43,155 nt of DNA from JAXFPC01 sp034180005 (GCA_034180005.1 JAXFPC010000024.1:1-43155), one strand, 5' to 3'. Counted from the stretch's first letter, positions 8,174-17,098 are shown. The notes: a model not told the origin generated them from the letters alone. Numbers and translations: made by a program.

Positions 8174-8992
8174 TTAACCGCGGACGATTTTATCAATAGC
8201 AATAACGTCCGTCAATAATTTCTGTAAATTATCAAGACGCACCATGTTCGGTCCGTCCGACAGAGCTTCGGCAGGGTTATCATGAACCTCCAGGAACAAA
8301 GCATCGATACCCACTGCTGCGGCCGCTCTCGCCATATGCGGGACATATTGACTTTGCCCGCCGCTGGAAGTGCCCTGTCCTCCGGGAATCTGAACACTGT
8401 GAGTAGCGTCCATCACTACCGGATAACCAAATTCACGCATCACAGCCAGACCGCGCATATCGGTAACAAGAGTATTATATCCGAAGCTTGCTCCTCGCTC
8501 CGTCAAAAGCAGATTTTTATTACCTGCTTCTTCAATTTTTTTAATGACATTCTTCATATCCCACGGAGCCAAAAATTGTCCTTTTTTTACGTTCACCGTT
8601 TTGCCCGTCGCGGCAGCGGCGTGAACTAAATCAGTTTGCCGGCATAAAAAAGCCGGAATTTGCAAAACATCCGCGACCTCGGCAACTTTCTCGCACTGCC
8701 ACGGTTCGTGAACATCCGTAACAACAGGAACAGCCAAATCTTTTTTCAGCTGCGCCAAAAGTTGCAGGCCTTCAACCAGTCCGGGTCCTCTGAAAGAATT
8801 ATAAGAAGATCGATTCGCTTTGTCAAAAGAAGCCTTAAAAACATACGGCATACCCAAAGCTTCACAAATGGCTTTTGCTCTTTTGCCGATCATCAGACTG
8901 CGTTCGTATCCCTCCAAGACACACGGTCCTGCCATGAGAAGCAGCGGCTGCCCCTGCCCGACTTTGTAATCACCAATACTTACCGTCTGCAT
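8174..8992 (-). CDS. kdsA: 3-deoxy-8-phosphooctulonate synthase KdsA
   Basis: A 272-residue DAHP-synthase-superfamily TIM barrel. It has LMAGPCVLEG at the start, the KdsA motif FKASFDKANRSS, VTDVHEPWQCE, the lysine-containing VKKGQFLAPWDMKN and DATHSVQIPGG. It condenses phosphoenolpyruvate with arabinose-5-phosphate to Kdo-8-phosphate. The stretch LLLTERGASFGYNTLV is conserved in the family. Whether it is the metal-dependent type depends on a cysteine near the N-terminus; the PCVLEG cysteine is present but I do not take it as proof. AGAGGTGAAG precedes the ATG. kdsB is upstream with a 13-bp gap. Confidence 0.95.
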   Translation of the reverse strand: MQTVSIGDYKVGQGQPLLLMAGPCVLEGYERSLMIGKRAKAICEALGMPYVFKASFDKANRSSYNSFRGPGLVEGLQLLAQLKKDLAVPVVTDVHEPWQCEKVAEVADVLQIPAFLCRQTDLVHAAAATGKTVNVKKGQFLAPWDMKNVIKKIEEAGNKNLLLTERGASFGYNTLVTDMRGLAVMREFGYPVVMDATHSVQIPGGQGTSSGGQSQYVPHMARAAAAVGIDALFLEVHDNPAEALSDGPNMVRLDNLQKLLTDVIAIDKIVRG

Positions 8993-9005
8993 ACTTCACC
9001 TCTGC

Positions 9006-9740
9006 TTACATTTCTCCACGAGCAAACAACTCGTTCACTGCGGCAAGATCTTCCGGAGTATCTACTCCGATACCCTGAAAATCACTTTCCAAAACTTTTA
9101 TCTTATAGCCGTTTTCCAAAGCCCGCAACTGTTCCAAACTTTCCGCTCTTTCCAGAGGAGTCGGAGCAAGTGCCGCATACGTCAGCAGAAAATTACGACG
9201 ATAGGCATAAATTCCGACATGTTTGAAAACATTATAATCATCTTGCCGGTTCCTCGGATAAGGAAGCAGACTGCGGGAAAAATACAGAGCAAATCCGTTC
9301 AAATCTGTAACAACTTTAACCGCTGCCGGATTATCATAATCTGCTTCCGACATACGCACTTTCAGCGTTGCCATCTGCTGCTCTTCCGAGTTCTCAAAAG
9401 AACTTGCCAAGCGGTCTATAACCTCCGGAGGTATCATTGGTTCATCGCCCTGCACATTTACAATAATGTCGGCCTCCGGATACATAAGAGCGACCTCCGC
9501 CAGGCGATCCGTTCCGCTGGGATGATCCGGCGAAGTCATAACTGCTTTGCCTCCGAAAGCTTCCACAGCCTGCAAGACCTCTTCGCTGTCGGTGGCAACA
9601 ATAACTTCATCGGGAAGCTGCGCCAAAGAAGCTCTCTCATAAACATGTTGAATCATAGGTTTGCCTGCAATCATAGACAAAGGCTTTCCCGGAAGTCTGG
9701 TAGAAGCATAACGCGCCGGTATAACGCACAAAACTTTCAT
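9006..9740 (-). CDS. kdsB: CMP-Kdo synthetase KdsB
   Basis: A 244-residue nucleotidyltransferase beginning with the characteristic VIPARYASTRLPGKPL, followed by DEVIVATDSEEV, MTSPDHPSGTDRLAE and IIVNVQGDEPMI, all KdsB hallmarks, at the typical length. It activates Kdo with CTP to CMP-Kdo, the donor for the WaaA domain encoded immediately upstream. Its ATG overlaps the waaA-lpxK stop codon (TAATG at 9738-9742), so translation of the transferase and its donor-making enzyme is coupled. Confidence 0.95.
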   Translation of the reverse strand: MKVLCVIPARYASTRLPGKPLSMIAGKPMIQHVYERASLAQLPDEVIVATDSEEVLQAVEAFGGKAVMTSPDHPSGTDRLAEVALMYPEADIIVNVQGDEPMIPPEVIDRLASSFENSEEQQMATLKVRMSEADYDNPAAVKVVTDLNGFALYFSRSLLPYPRNRQDDYNVFKHVGIYAYRRNFLLTYAALAPTPLERAESLEQLRALENGYKIKVLESDFQGIGVDTPEDLAAVNELFARGEM

Positions 9741-12265
9741 TATCTAACCAACTCCTTCTTAATTGCATTCTCCACATATTCCAAGAACTTATCCCTGCCC
9801 TCGGTAATACATATATCCATATTCAGTATATACAAAGGTATCTCTCTTTCAGAATAAATAAACTCCGTAGGTATCTTAACTGCATCTTTGGCTGTGGCTA
9901 TCATGGCTACAGCTTTAAGACTGCTCGCTCTCTCGTTAATATACTGCATCTCCAGCATTCCGTAGTCATGATGATCGGGATAGCGGACAGCTTCCAAAAT
10001 ATTAAGTCCTATACTGATCAAAGTCTGCTCAAAAGACGACGGATTGCCGATGGCTGAAAACACCATAACATCTTTGCCTTTCAGGTCCTCCAGCTCCTTA
10101 ACACTTACGTTGATGCCTTTATACCAATCGGCTATCTCTACAAAATTTTTAGGATGATGTACACTTTCAACTACCGGAGCGTTGCCGTTATAGTGTTCAA
10201 TAGTATTGCGCAACTGCAGTCTGCTGATTTTGCTGCTCTGATCCGTTTTAGTCAACAAAAACAAGTCTCCCCTATCAAGATTTTTCAACGGTTCCCGCAA
10301 AGTTCCGCGCGGCAATACACAACCGTTGCCGAACATGTTCAGCGTATCCACCAACACTACGTCCAAATCACGTTCCAGTTGCCAATGCTGATAACCGTCG
10401 TCCATGATTATCACTTCCGCTCCAAGCTTTTCTACAGCGTAGCGCCCGGTCACGGCACGATTTTTACCTATAACAACAGGTACGCCCGGCAAAGTTTTCG
10501 CCATCAAGTATGCTTCATCACCTGCCTCATAGGCTGTCATAAAAATCTTTTCCCCGTTGGATACAACTCCTATATCCTTACCCCAGTGAGAACGATAGCC
10601 GCGGTTGAGAATAACAACTCTATACCCCATGTTTTTGATGATAACAGCCATTTTTTGCGCCGTAGGCGTTTTACCTGTGCCGCCTACGGTTATATTGCCG
10701 ATAGATATAACGCAGCAAGGCAATTTTTCCCTGCTTTTAAGTCCGGATCGATACAAACCGAGTTTGCAGCATACTCCGAATTCGTACAGATAAGAAATTC
10801 CCCGCAATAAACACAGAAGAAGCCATCCAAAAAAAGGCGTTTCAGGTCCGTAGGCAATCTGATAAACGTATTGTATAATTGCATCTCCGTGACGCAGACG
10901 CGCGCCGCCTTCATCTCTCAAATTGCGCGTATTGACAGGATACTCCGAAAATTCCCTCGCCGGAACGGCGGTAAATTCCAACAACTCTTTCAAATAATTT
11001 ATACTTTTAACATCAGCTCCGCGGTTTTCTTTGATGACCTGAATCGAAGCTTGCCCCATTTTGTTACGCAGAGCATCATCGGCAGCAATGTCAAGCATTA
11101 CCTTAGTAAGTTCCGGCCCATTATGAACCATCTTACAGCCGCCGGCTTTGCTGAGCAATGCATACGAATCTTTAAAATTCTGCATACTCGGGCCAACGAG
11201 AATCGGTTTGGCGTGAGCCGCCGGCTCCAAAACATTATGGCCGCCGGTGCCGCTGAATGATCCGCCGACATAGACAATATCGCCCACGGCATAAATGCGT
11301 CCCAACTCACCTATGGTGTCAAGGACTATAACAGGATACCTGCGTCCATCGGTCGCTTCCAACATCTGCGAACGATAACCCGTTTTGTAACCGAAAGTAG
11401 CTGCAAGCTTGGCAATTTCCGCGGCTCTCGCCGTTTTACGCGGAGCAATCACTAAAGCTGCATCTTTATGTGCCCTTTTGATTTCCCTAAATGATTCGAT
11501 CAACAGTTTTTCTTCTCCGGGATGAGTCGAGCCGGCAATAATTACCGGATAGCAGCCTTCTATGCCCAACTCTCGCCGATATTTCTCCAGATCTTCTTCA
11601 GTAACTTCCGCATATGTTTGATCGAATTTTGTATTACCCGTAACAAAAACTTTGCTGCGCTCAGCACCCAAATGAGTTATGTAATCGGCATCTATGCTGG
11701 ACTGCATGCAAAAACGCGTTACCGTGTTCAGCATGTCATCCCAAATTCCGTAGAGATACCGATAAGTTTTGACAGATTTTTCTGAGATGCGTCCGTTAAC
11801 CATCATTACAGGAATATGACGCTCTCTGATCGCGCTGAGAAAATTTGGCCACAGCTCCGTTTCCACCGGCATAAACACTCCCGGGTGGATGCGCTGCACT
11901 AAAGATCCCGCTACAAACGGAAGATCCAACGGAAAATAAATAATAGCGTCAGCTTCCGGAATTATTTGTTTTGCCATATTGTATCCGCCCACTGTAAATG
12001 CGGAAACAAGAATAGGCCTGTCCGGCAATTCTTTCCGTATCTGCCTTACCAATGGGCTGGTAGCGACAATCTCACCCACAGAAGCTCCGTGAATCCAAAT
12101 GCAATTCTTACGCATAACCTTCGCTATCTCTTCATCATCTACACAGCCTAGACTCTGCTTAAAACGCAGCTTAAACCCCTGTTCCGTAAACAGACGGTAG
12201 GTATAGTATGGTATGACGAACAGCACCAAAGCTATCAACAACAGAATATTATAAAGTAAATACAT
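9740..12265 (-). CDS. WaaA (Kdo transferase) - LpxK (tetraacyldisaccharide 4'-kinase) fusion
   Basis: A single uninterrupted frame of 841 codons joins two enzymes that are normally separate. The N-terminal part (about 1-425) is WaaA/KdtA: a membrane anchor, then WIHGASVGE with the catalytic glutamate near residue 65, ETELWPNFL, and GGSFSGTGGHNVLEPAA. After a linker of about 40 residues the rest is LpxK: a hydrophobic amphipathic entry segment, the P-loop GNITVGGTGKTPT (near residue 522), LNRGYRS and MDDGYQHWQLERDLD. The enzymes act successively: LpxK phosphorylates the disaccharide to lipid IVA, then WaaA adds Kdo. The ATG at 12265 follows AGAGG by 7 nt. No internal stop or frameshift is seen. 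Confidence 0.93.
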   Translation of the reverse strand: MYLLYNILLLIALVLFVIPYYTYRLFTEQGFKLRFKQSLGCVDDEEIAKVMRKNCIWIHGASVGEIVATSPLVRQIRKELPDRPILVSAFTVGGYNMAKQIIPEADAIIYFPLDLPFVAGSLVQRIHPGVFMPVETELWPNFLSAIRERHIPVMMVNGRISEKSVKTYRYLYGIWDDMLNTVTRFCMQSSIDADYITHLGAERSKVFVTGNTKFDQTYAEVTEEDLEKYRRELGIEGCYPVIIAGSTHPGEEKLLIESFREIKRAHKDAALVIAPRKTARAAEIAKLAATFGYKTGYRSQMLEATDGRRYPVIVLDTIGELGRIYAVGDIVYVGGSFSGTGGHNVLEPAAHAKPILVGPSMQNFKDSYALLSKAGGCKMVHNGPELTKVMLDIAADDALRNKMGQASIQVIKENRGADVKSINYLKELLEFTAVPAREFSEYPVNTRNLRDEGGARLRHGDAIIQYVYQIAYGPETPFFGWLLLCLLRGISYLYEFGVCCKLGLYRSGLKSREKLPCCVISIGNITVGGTGKTPTAQKMAVIIKNMGYRVVILNRGYRSHWGKDIGVVSNGEKIFMTAYEAGDEAYLMAKTLPGVPVVIGKNRAVTGRYAVEKLGAEVIIMDDGYQHWQLERDLDVVLVDTLNMFGNGCVLPRGTLREPLKNLDRGDLFLLTKTDQSSKISRLQLRNTIEHYNGNAPVVESVHHPKNFVEIADWYKGINVSVKELEDLKGKDVMVFSAIGNPSSFEQTLISIGLNILEAVRYPDHHDYGMLEMQYINERASSLKAVAMIATAKDAVKIPTEFIYSEREIPLYILNMDICITEGRDKFLEYVENAIKKELVR

Positions 12266-12277
12266 CAACTGACCTCT

Positions 12278-14020
12278 CTATTCCTCCCGGCAAGTTTCCT
12301 TTTCCCTGTATTGTATCTTGTAAAGATACGCGTACAATCCTTCCTTCGCCAGAAGCTCTTCATGAGTACCTTCTTCTGCAATACGACCTTTGTCGAGTAC
12401 TATAATCTTATCCGCCTTGCTTATAGTTGAAAGGCGGTGAGCAATAACAAAAGACGTTCTGCCTATCATCAAACGTTCAAGAGCTTCCTGCACGATGCGT
12501 TCACTTTCGGTATCCAACGCTGAAGTAGCTTCGTCCAGAATCAAAATCTGCGGATTCTTCAATATAGCTCTCGCTATTGCAATTCTCTGACGCTGACCGC
12601 CGGAAATATTAACACCGCGATCGCCTAACATAGTATCATATCCGTGTGGCAATTCCGTAATAAATTGATGAGCGTTTGCCGCTTTGGCGGCAGCCTCAAC
12701 TTCCTCGCGCCCGGCATCAAGTCTGCCGTACAGAATATTGTCATACACAGTACCGTTAAAAAGCAATGTTTCCTGAGGAACGATACCTACCTGTTCACGC
12801 AAAGAAGCTTTCGTCACTTTACGTATATCGTAACCGTCAATGCTTATACTGCCTCCGCTCACATCATAAAAACGCGGCAGCAGATTGGCCACAGTCGATT
12901 TGCCTGCGCCGGACGGACCGACAAAAGCTACCACCTGTCCCGGCTCCACAGAAAAACTTACACCACTGATAACATTTTCATCTTTATTGTATGCAAAAGA
13001 AACATCATCAAAACGAACATAGCCCTTCACCGGCGGAAGTACCCGCGCGTCAGGAGCATCCTTGAGCGTTTCCGGCAAGTCGATGACGTTAAACACGCGT
13101 TGCGCTGCCGCCAAAGCTTTTTGAATATTGCCGATAACTCTGCTCAATCGCTTTATGGGATTGGAAATATTAACGGCGTAAGTTAAGAAAGCGACCAAAG
13201 ATCCTGCCGTTATCTCACCCTTTATAACACTATTGCCGCCATACCAGATAATCATAGTAACGCCTATTGCCGCAACCAACTCTATGGTCGGCGTAAGTGT
13301 CGCCATCAGCTGTGCGTTCTTCATATTGGCGCTGAACTGATTATAATTTTCTTTGTCGAAGCGTTCTATTTCGTAACTTTCTCTCACAAAGGACTTGATA
13401 ACTCTGGCTGAAGTTACGGTTTCCTGCAGCACGGAAGTAATATCCGCGGTAGCCTCCTGAATCCTGCTGCCGGATCTGCGGATGCGTTTACCGAACATAT
13501 CTATAAACGCCAAAACGAAGGGGAAAGTGCAAAAGGTAAACAGAAACAATTTCCAATCCAGATAAATCATAACGACAACGGAAGCCACCAATATAAAACT
13601 TTCAGTTATAAGTTCCACTATATTTTCTACCAACGCTGACTGCAAAGCGCTGACATCGTTGGTAACATAGCTCATGATGACACCTGTTTTATTTTTGTCG
13701 TAGAAAGACATTCCCAAGCGCTGTAATTTTTCGAAAACATCTCTGCGAATATCAATAATCACCCGCTGCCCCACATAGCTCATCAGATAGCTCTGTCCAT
13801 AGTAAAAAATTCCTCTTACTACGAACACTACGATGATACTGGCAGCAATATAATTGAGCATCTCCGTATTTTTTTCAGCAAGTACCTGATCTACCATATC
13901 TTTAATAATCCACGGCAAATAAGCGGTACCGCCTGCAGCGACAACCGTACAGATGCCTGCGCATAATGCTCTCATGGCATACGGTCTGACATATTGCAAA
14001 GCTCTTAAATATAAATTCAT
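12278..14020 (-). CDS. msbA: Lipid A flippase MsbA (ABC transporter)
   Basis: A 580-residue half-transporter: six membrane helices in the first 310 residues, then an ATPase domain with Walker A GPSGAGKST, Q-loop VGIVPQETLLF, signature SGGQRQRIAIARA, Walker B ILILDEATSALD and the switch region FVIAHRLSTI. Length and order match MsbA. The position between lpxB and waaA-lpxK makes a core lipid A flippase far more likely than a multidrug exporter. The ATG at 14020 overlaps the lpxB stop (ATGA) and has GGAG five bases upstream. Confidence 0.92.
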   Translation of the reverse strand: MNLYLRALQYVRPYAMRALCAGICTVVAAGGTAYLPWIIKDMVDQVLAEKNTEMLNYIAASIIVVFVVRGIFYYGQSYLMSYVGQRVIIDIRRDVFEKLQRLGMSFYDKNKTGVIMSYVTNDVSALQSALVENIVELITESFILVASVVVMIYLDWKLFLFTFCTFPFVLAFIDMFGKRIRRSGSRIQEATADITSVLQETVTSARVIKSFVRESYEIERFDKENYNQFSANMKNAQLMATLTPTIELVAAIGVTMIIWYGGNSVIKGEITAGSLVAFLTYAVNISNPIKRLSRVIGNIQKALAAAQRVFNVIDLPETLKDAPDARVLPPVKGYVRFDDVSFAYNKDENVISGVSFSVEPGQVVAFVGPSGAGKSTVANLLPRFYDVSGGSISIDGYDIRKVTKASLREQVGIVPQETLLFNGTVYDNILYGRLDAGREEVEAAAKAANAHQFITELPHGYDTMLGDRGVNISGGQRQRIAIARAILKNPQILILDEATSALDTESERIVQEALERLMIGRTSFVIAHRLSTISKADKIIVLDKGRIAEEGTHEELLAKEGLYAYLYKIQYREKETCREE

Positions 14021-15156
14021 CTTTTCTCCTTGGCTGCCCTAAGCACCAACTCGGCTACCCTGTTGACAGCTCCCGGTTCTCCCAGCATTTCTTTTACCTT
14101 ATGCAGATCCTCCTGCAGCCGACCGTGCCGCTGTGTTTCTAAAAGTTCCATAGCAGCGGCAGCTACATTTTCCGGCGTAAAATCCTCCTGCAGCAGTTCG
14201 GGCATTATTTTTCTGCCGGCAACTATATTGGGCAAACCTATATTGGGGATATTCAGTACTCTTCTGGCAATAAAAGCGCTTACAGGAGATACTCTGTAAA
14301 CGATGACACTGCCCAAGCCGCAAAGCGCCGCTTCCAGGGTAACTGTTCCGCTGGTGGCGAGAGCCAAATCGGCCGCTCTGAAAAGATCATAATTTCTATT
14401 CCCCTCGACAATCCGCACGTCTACCTCTGCGTCCTGTATTTTTTTCTGCAACATCTCCGCAGGTATGGTGGCGGCACGCGGCAAAATAAATTCGACACCG
14501 GGCAACTTCTTTTGCAAAAGTTCGGCTGAACGAAGCAACACAGGCAGCATCTTTTCTATTTCCATCACTCTGCTGCCTGGCAGAAGCACTATCAGTTTAC
14601 CATCAGCTTTTTTCCCCAACCAGAGTTCTGCTTCCTCTTTCGTCAAAGAAGGCTTAACTATGTCCAGTAAAGGGTGTCCTACAAAAACCGCTTTAGCCCC
14701 GGCTTCTTTGTAAACATCATACTCGAAAGGAAAAATACACGCCACATAGTCGACTATGTGCGCCACGCTTTTAGCTCTTCCCTTGTGCCACGCCCAAGCT
14801 GAAGGTGCAATGTATGAAATGACAGGAATACCGTTTTCATGTGCAAGCTTGGCAAGCTTCATGTTGAATCCCGGATAATCGACGACCAAAAGACAGTCAG
14901 GTTTTCTCTCTTTAATCACGGCGGCAAAATCTCTGCGCAGTTTAAAAAGAGCCGGAAGTCTTTTGAGAACTTCGACAAATCCCATAACGCCATGTTCTTT
15001 TATATCAAAGATAACTTCACCGCCGGCACCGCGCAACGCATCGCCGCCCATGCCGAAAACCTCGGCTGTCGGATCAGCTTTTTTTATGGCCGCAGTCACC
15101 GCAGCTGCGTGAAGATCTCCGGATGCTTCTCCGGCTGAAATTAAAATTCTGGTCAT
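14017..15156 (-). CDS. lpxB: Lipid-A-disaccharide synthase LpxB
   Basis: A 379-residue GT19 glycosyltransferase. It opens with ILISAGEASGDLHAA and contains GMGGDALR, VDYPGFN, YIAPSAWAWHKGRAK and LLPGSRVMEIEKMLP, then a donor-site region ending in ATSGTVTLEAAL. It joins UDP-diacylglucosamine and lipid X to make the disaccharide precursor. An upstream TTG at 15216 keeps the frame open for 20 more codons, but it has no ribosome site and no family similarity. The ATG at 15156 follows AGGGA and begins right at the family signature, so I use it. A dedicated promoter lies at 15257-15285. Confidence 0.95.
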   Translation of the reverse strand: MTRILISAGEASGDLHAAAVTAAIKKADPTAEVFGMGGDALRGAGGEVIFDIKEHGVMGFVEVLKRLPALFKLRRDFAAVIKERKPDCLLVVDYPGFNMKLAKLAHENGIPVISYIAPSAWAWHKGRAKSVAHIVDYVACIFPFEYDVYKEAGAKAVFVGHPLLDIVKPSLTKEEAELWLGKKADGKLIVLLPGSRVMEIEKMLPVLLRSAELLQKKLPGVEFILPRAATIPAEMLQKKIQDAEVDVRIVEGNRNYDLFRAADLALATSGTVTLEAALCGLGSVIVYRVSPVSAFIARRVLNIPNIGLPNIVAGRKIMPELLQEDFTPENVAAAAMELLETQRHGRLQEDLHKVKEMLGEPGAVNRVAELVLRAAKEKR

Positions 15157-15256
15157 AATCTTTCCCTGCGCATATGCTCTTGCCAAAACAAGCACACTGA
15201 TAAATATTGAAAACAAAAATTTGGAAACACAACCCCAATTTAAAATACTCGGTTAT

Positions 15257-15285
15257 ATTATAGCACACAAAAAAGCAGCTGACAA
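15257..15285 (-). promoter_or_regulatory. Promoter of the lpxB-to-fchA run
   Basis: On the minus strand TTGTCA (15280-15285) and TATAAT (15257-15262) are exactly 17 bp apart. The predicted start near 15250 leaves a leader of about 95 nt before the lpxB ATG. The -35 box and spacer lie within the lpxI terminator hairpin and its T-tract, so promoter and terminator share the same bases. Confidence 0.75.
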
Positions 15286-15300
15286 AAAGCATCAGCCGCT
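15269..15300 (-). terminator. Rho-independent terminator of lpxA-lpxI
   Basis: A 9-bp stem (minus strand AGCGGCTGA pairing with TCAGCTGCT, one G-T wobble) with a 9-nt loop is followed by TTTTTT (plus 15269-15274). It lies 14 bp past the lpxI stop codon. Its 3' arm and T-tract are shared with the promoter of lpxB. Confidence 0.8.
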
Positions 15301-15313
15301 TATCACAAATATT

Positions 15314-16120
15314 TTATCGTACCACGATAGTTATATTATTGGCATCAGCCAAAGCAATGGTTTTCTCTCGTTCCACTATTAAAGTATTGCCCGATTCTAT
15401 AATGATGCCTGTTGCTCCGGCGTGAATCATAGCCTCCAACGTTTTGGTTCCGAAACCCGGAATATCAAAGCGCTGATCTTGCGCAGGCTTGGCAGTCTTG
15501 GCAACGATTACGCCGCCCTTACCCAAATAACCGCCGCGCAAAATACAGGCATCGGTTCCTTCAATCGCTTCCACTGCCATCACTGCTCTGTTTTTTACTA
15601 CAACCGTCTGTCCTATGTCAAGACCTCCGATGGCCTTGGCCATGGTAAAGCCGAAATCCATATCCACCAGCTCTGTTTCTGTGGGAGCTCTTTTAGTGAG
15701 CACTCCCGGCGCAGGCAGCAATGGTTTGATTAAAATTGTCTGATCCATGACTTCCATGCCTTCGCTCTCCAGTTCGTACACGATGGCCTTCATCAAAGTG
15801 TCATCTCTGCGATCCGGAACGGAAGCCAAAATTTTCAGAGCGCGAAGATCCGGAACAATCGCTCCGACCTTGTATAAAACTTCCTTCGTCACCTTGCCTA
15901 TCATCGTCACCTTGGCGACATGATGTTGCTTGAGGACCGAAATAATTTTGCCGACTCTGCCCACATTAATTTCATAATAACTGTCGACACTGTCAGCCAA
16001 CTCGGCATCTGTTCCCGGAACAAGAGCGATAGCGATCACTTCATAACCGAGTTTTTTTGCCGAACGCGCCACCTCTACAGGTAAATGCCCCACTCCCGCA
16101 AGAATACCCAAAGTTTCCAT
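15314..16120 (-). CDS. lpxI: UDP-2,3-diacylglucosamine diphosphatase LpxI
   Basis: A 268-residue DUF1009/LpxI protein. It begins GILAGVGHLPVEVA and has the conserved motifs VGRVGKIISVLK, TMIGKV, PDRRDDTLMKAI, a threonine/aspartate-rich linker and VVVKNRAVMAVEAIEGTD. LpxI hydrolyses UDP-diacylglucosamine to lipid X, replacing the non-homologous LpxH; no LpxH-like gene is in the window. The frame is open to an ATG at 16159, but that lies within lpxA and adds 13 unrelated residues. The ATG at 16120, one base after the lpxA stop and behind AGAGG, gives the family N-terminus. Confidence 0.93.
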   Translation of the reverse strand: METLGILAGVGHLPVEVARSAKKLGYEVIAIALVPGTDAELADSVDSYYEINVGRVGKIISVLKQHHVAKVTMIGKVTKEVLYKVGAIVPDLRALKILASVPDRRDDTLMKAIVYELESEGMEVMDQTILIKPLLPAPGVLTKRAPTETELVDMDFGFTMAKAIGGLDIGQTVVVKNRAVMAVEAIEGTDACILRGGYLGKGGVIVAKTAKPAQDQRFDIPGFGTKTLEAMIHAGATGIIIESGNTLIVEREKTIALADANNITIVVR

Positions 16121-16121
16121 A

Positions 16122-16928
16122 TCAGCCTCTGCGTGTGCGGATAATGCCGCGCTCAACATTGCGCAAAAATCTCAGAAGATATTCTACCGGTTCACAGCTG
16201 AGCAACTCCTGCTCCATAGTCTCGATGGATTCCTTTAATGACAATCCGCTGTGGTATAAAATACGAAAAGCTTTTTTCAACTCGCTGCGTTCTTCGGCAG
16301 GCATTCCAGCACGAGAAAGCCCTACGCTGTTAAGACCGGAAACAAAACACGGATCTCCCGCAGCAATCATGAAAGGCGGAATATCCTGCGCCACGCGAGC
16401 CATGCCGCCGATCATAACATTGCGACCTATTTTGGTAAATTGGTGCACGGCGGATAAGCCGCCGATGACGGCGCGGTCTTCTACGATAACGTGACCTGCA
16501 AGAGTAGCAACATTGGACATGACAACATTATTGCCCACCGTACAGTTATGAGCAACATGAGTATACGCCATCATGAGAATATTATTACCGATACGAGTCT
16601 CGTTGCCCTCGCCGCAAGCTCTGTTTACAGTGCAACATTCGCGGAATACACCGCCGTCTCCTATAACCGTGAAAGTTTTTTCACCGACAAACTTCAGATC
16701 CTGAGGATTGCCGCCGATGGAACAGCCGGGATAAAAGACGCAGTTCTTGCCAATGGTAGTGTACTTGTGAATAACAGCATGCGCACCTATCGTGCAACCA
16801 TCGCCAATGACTACACTATCGTCAATGATTGCGTAAGGACCTATTTTGACACCCTCGCCTATAACAGCGTCCGGATGAATAATTGCAGTAGGATGGATAC
16901 CTTCTTCCGGCATAATAACCGAACTCAT
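16122..16928 (-). CDS. lpxA: UDP-N-acetylglucosamine O-acyltransferase LpxA
   Basis: A 268-residue left-handed beta-helix enzyme with hexapeptide repeats from about residue 11 to 190 (IHPDAVIGEGVKIG, AVIHKYTTIG, and others). The catalytic-region motif AYTHVAHNCTVG contains the expected histidine, and a helical C-terminal domain follows. It transfers the R-3-hydroxyacyl chain from ACP to UDP-GlcNAc, the first lipid A step. Here it is separated from fabZ by a terminator and its own promoter, whereas fabZ-lpxA are often contiguous elsewhere. The ATG at 16928 follows GGAG by 9 nt. Confidence 0.95.
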   Translation of the reverse strand: MSSVIMPEEGIHPTAIIHPDAVIGEGVKIGPYAIIDDSVVIGDGCTIGAHAVIHKYTTIGKNCVFYPGCSIGGNPQDLKFVGEKTFTVIGDGGVFRECCTVNRACGEGNETRIGNNILMMAYTHVAHNCTVGNNVVMSNVATLAGHVIVEDRAVIGGLSAVHQFTKIGRNVMIGGMARVAQDIPPFMIAAGDPCFVSGLNSVGLSRAGMPAEERSELKKAFRILYHSGLSLKESIETMEQELLSCEPVEYLLRFLRNVERGIIRTRRG

Positions 16929-17019
16929 AACATTTCACTCCTCATATAATCATCTCATCATCAATCGTTTAAATAATGAGTTCACAGACATCATTCTTTA
17001 CAGTCGGAAAACACTATAC

Positions 17020-17048
17020 ATTTTAACTGTTGTCAAAGGTGTTTGCAA
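17020..17048 (-). promoter_or_regulatory. Promoter of lpxA-lpxI
   Basis: TTGCAA (17043-17048) and TAAAAT (17020-17025) on the minus strand are 17 bp apart, predicting a start near 17013 and a leader of about 85 nt. A second -35-like TTGACA (17031-17036) lies inside the spacer, but its matching -10 would be the weak TGTTTT. Confidence 0.6.
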
Positions 17049-17058
17049 GAAAATTAAA

Positions 17059-17098
17059 GCAGATTTTTGAGCAATTACTCAAAATATCTGCTTTTTTT
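17059..17098 (-). terminator. Hairpin terminator between fabZ and lpxA (possibly bidirectional)
   Basis: An imperfect 13-bp stem (GCAGAT-TTTTGAG pairing with CTCAAAA-t-ATCTGC, a one-base bulge) encloses CAATTA. On the minus strand the hairpin is followed by TTTAATTTTC; on the plus strand it is followed by an uninterrupted T7. It lies about 40 bp beyond the fabZ stop. The better T-tract faces the plus strand, so some blocking of antisense transcription is possible. Confidence 0.6.

Noticed and set aside
8212..8397. Minus-strand frame of 61 codons inside kdsA
   Set aside because: It is an alternative frame of kdsA on the same strand, without its own ribosome site or conserved features.
9219..9857. 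Plus-strand frame of 212 codons over kdsB and waaA-lpxK
   Set aside because: It is the antisense shadow of two firmly identified genes and shows biased, low-complexity-like composition.
15157..15216. N-terminal extension of LpxB from TTG at 15216
   Set aside because: There is no ribosome site, and the family signature starts at the ATG at 15156, which has one.
16121..16159. LpxI start at 16159 inside lpxA
   Set aside because: It adds 13 residues unlike the family; the ATG at 16120 sits behind AGAGG and fits known LpxI N-termini.
17008..17036. TTGACA-17-TGTTTT as the lpxA promoter
   Set aside because: The -10 is poor; the overlapping TTGCAA-17-TAAAAT pair is better.
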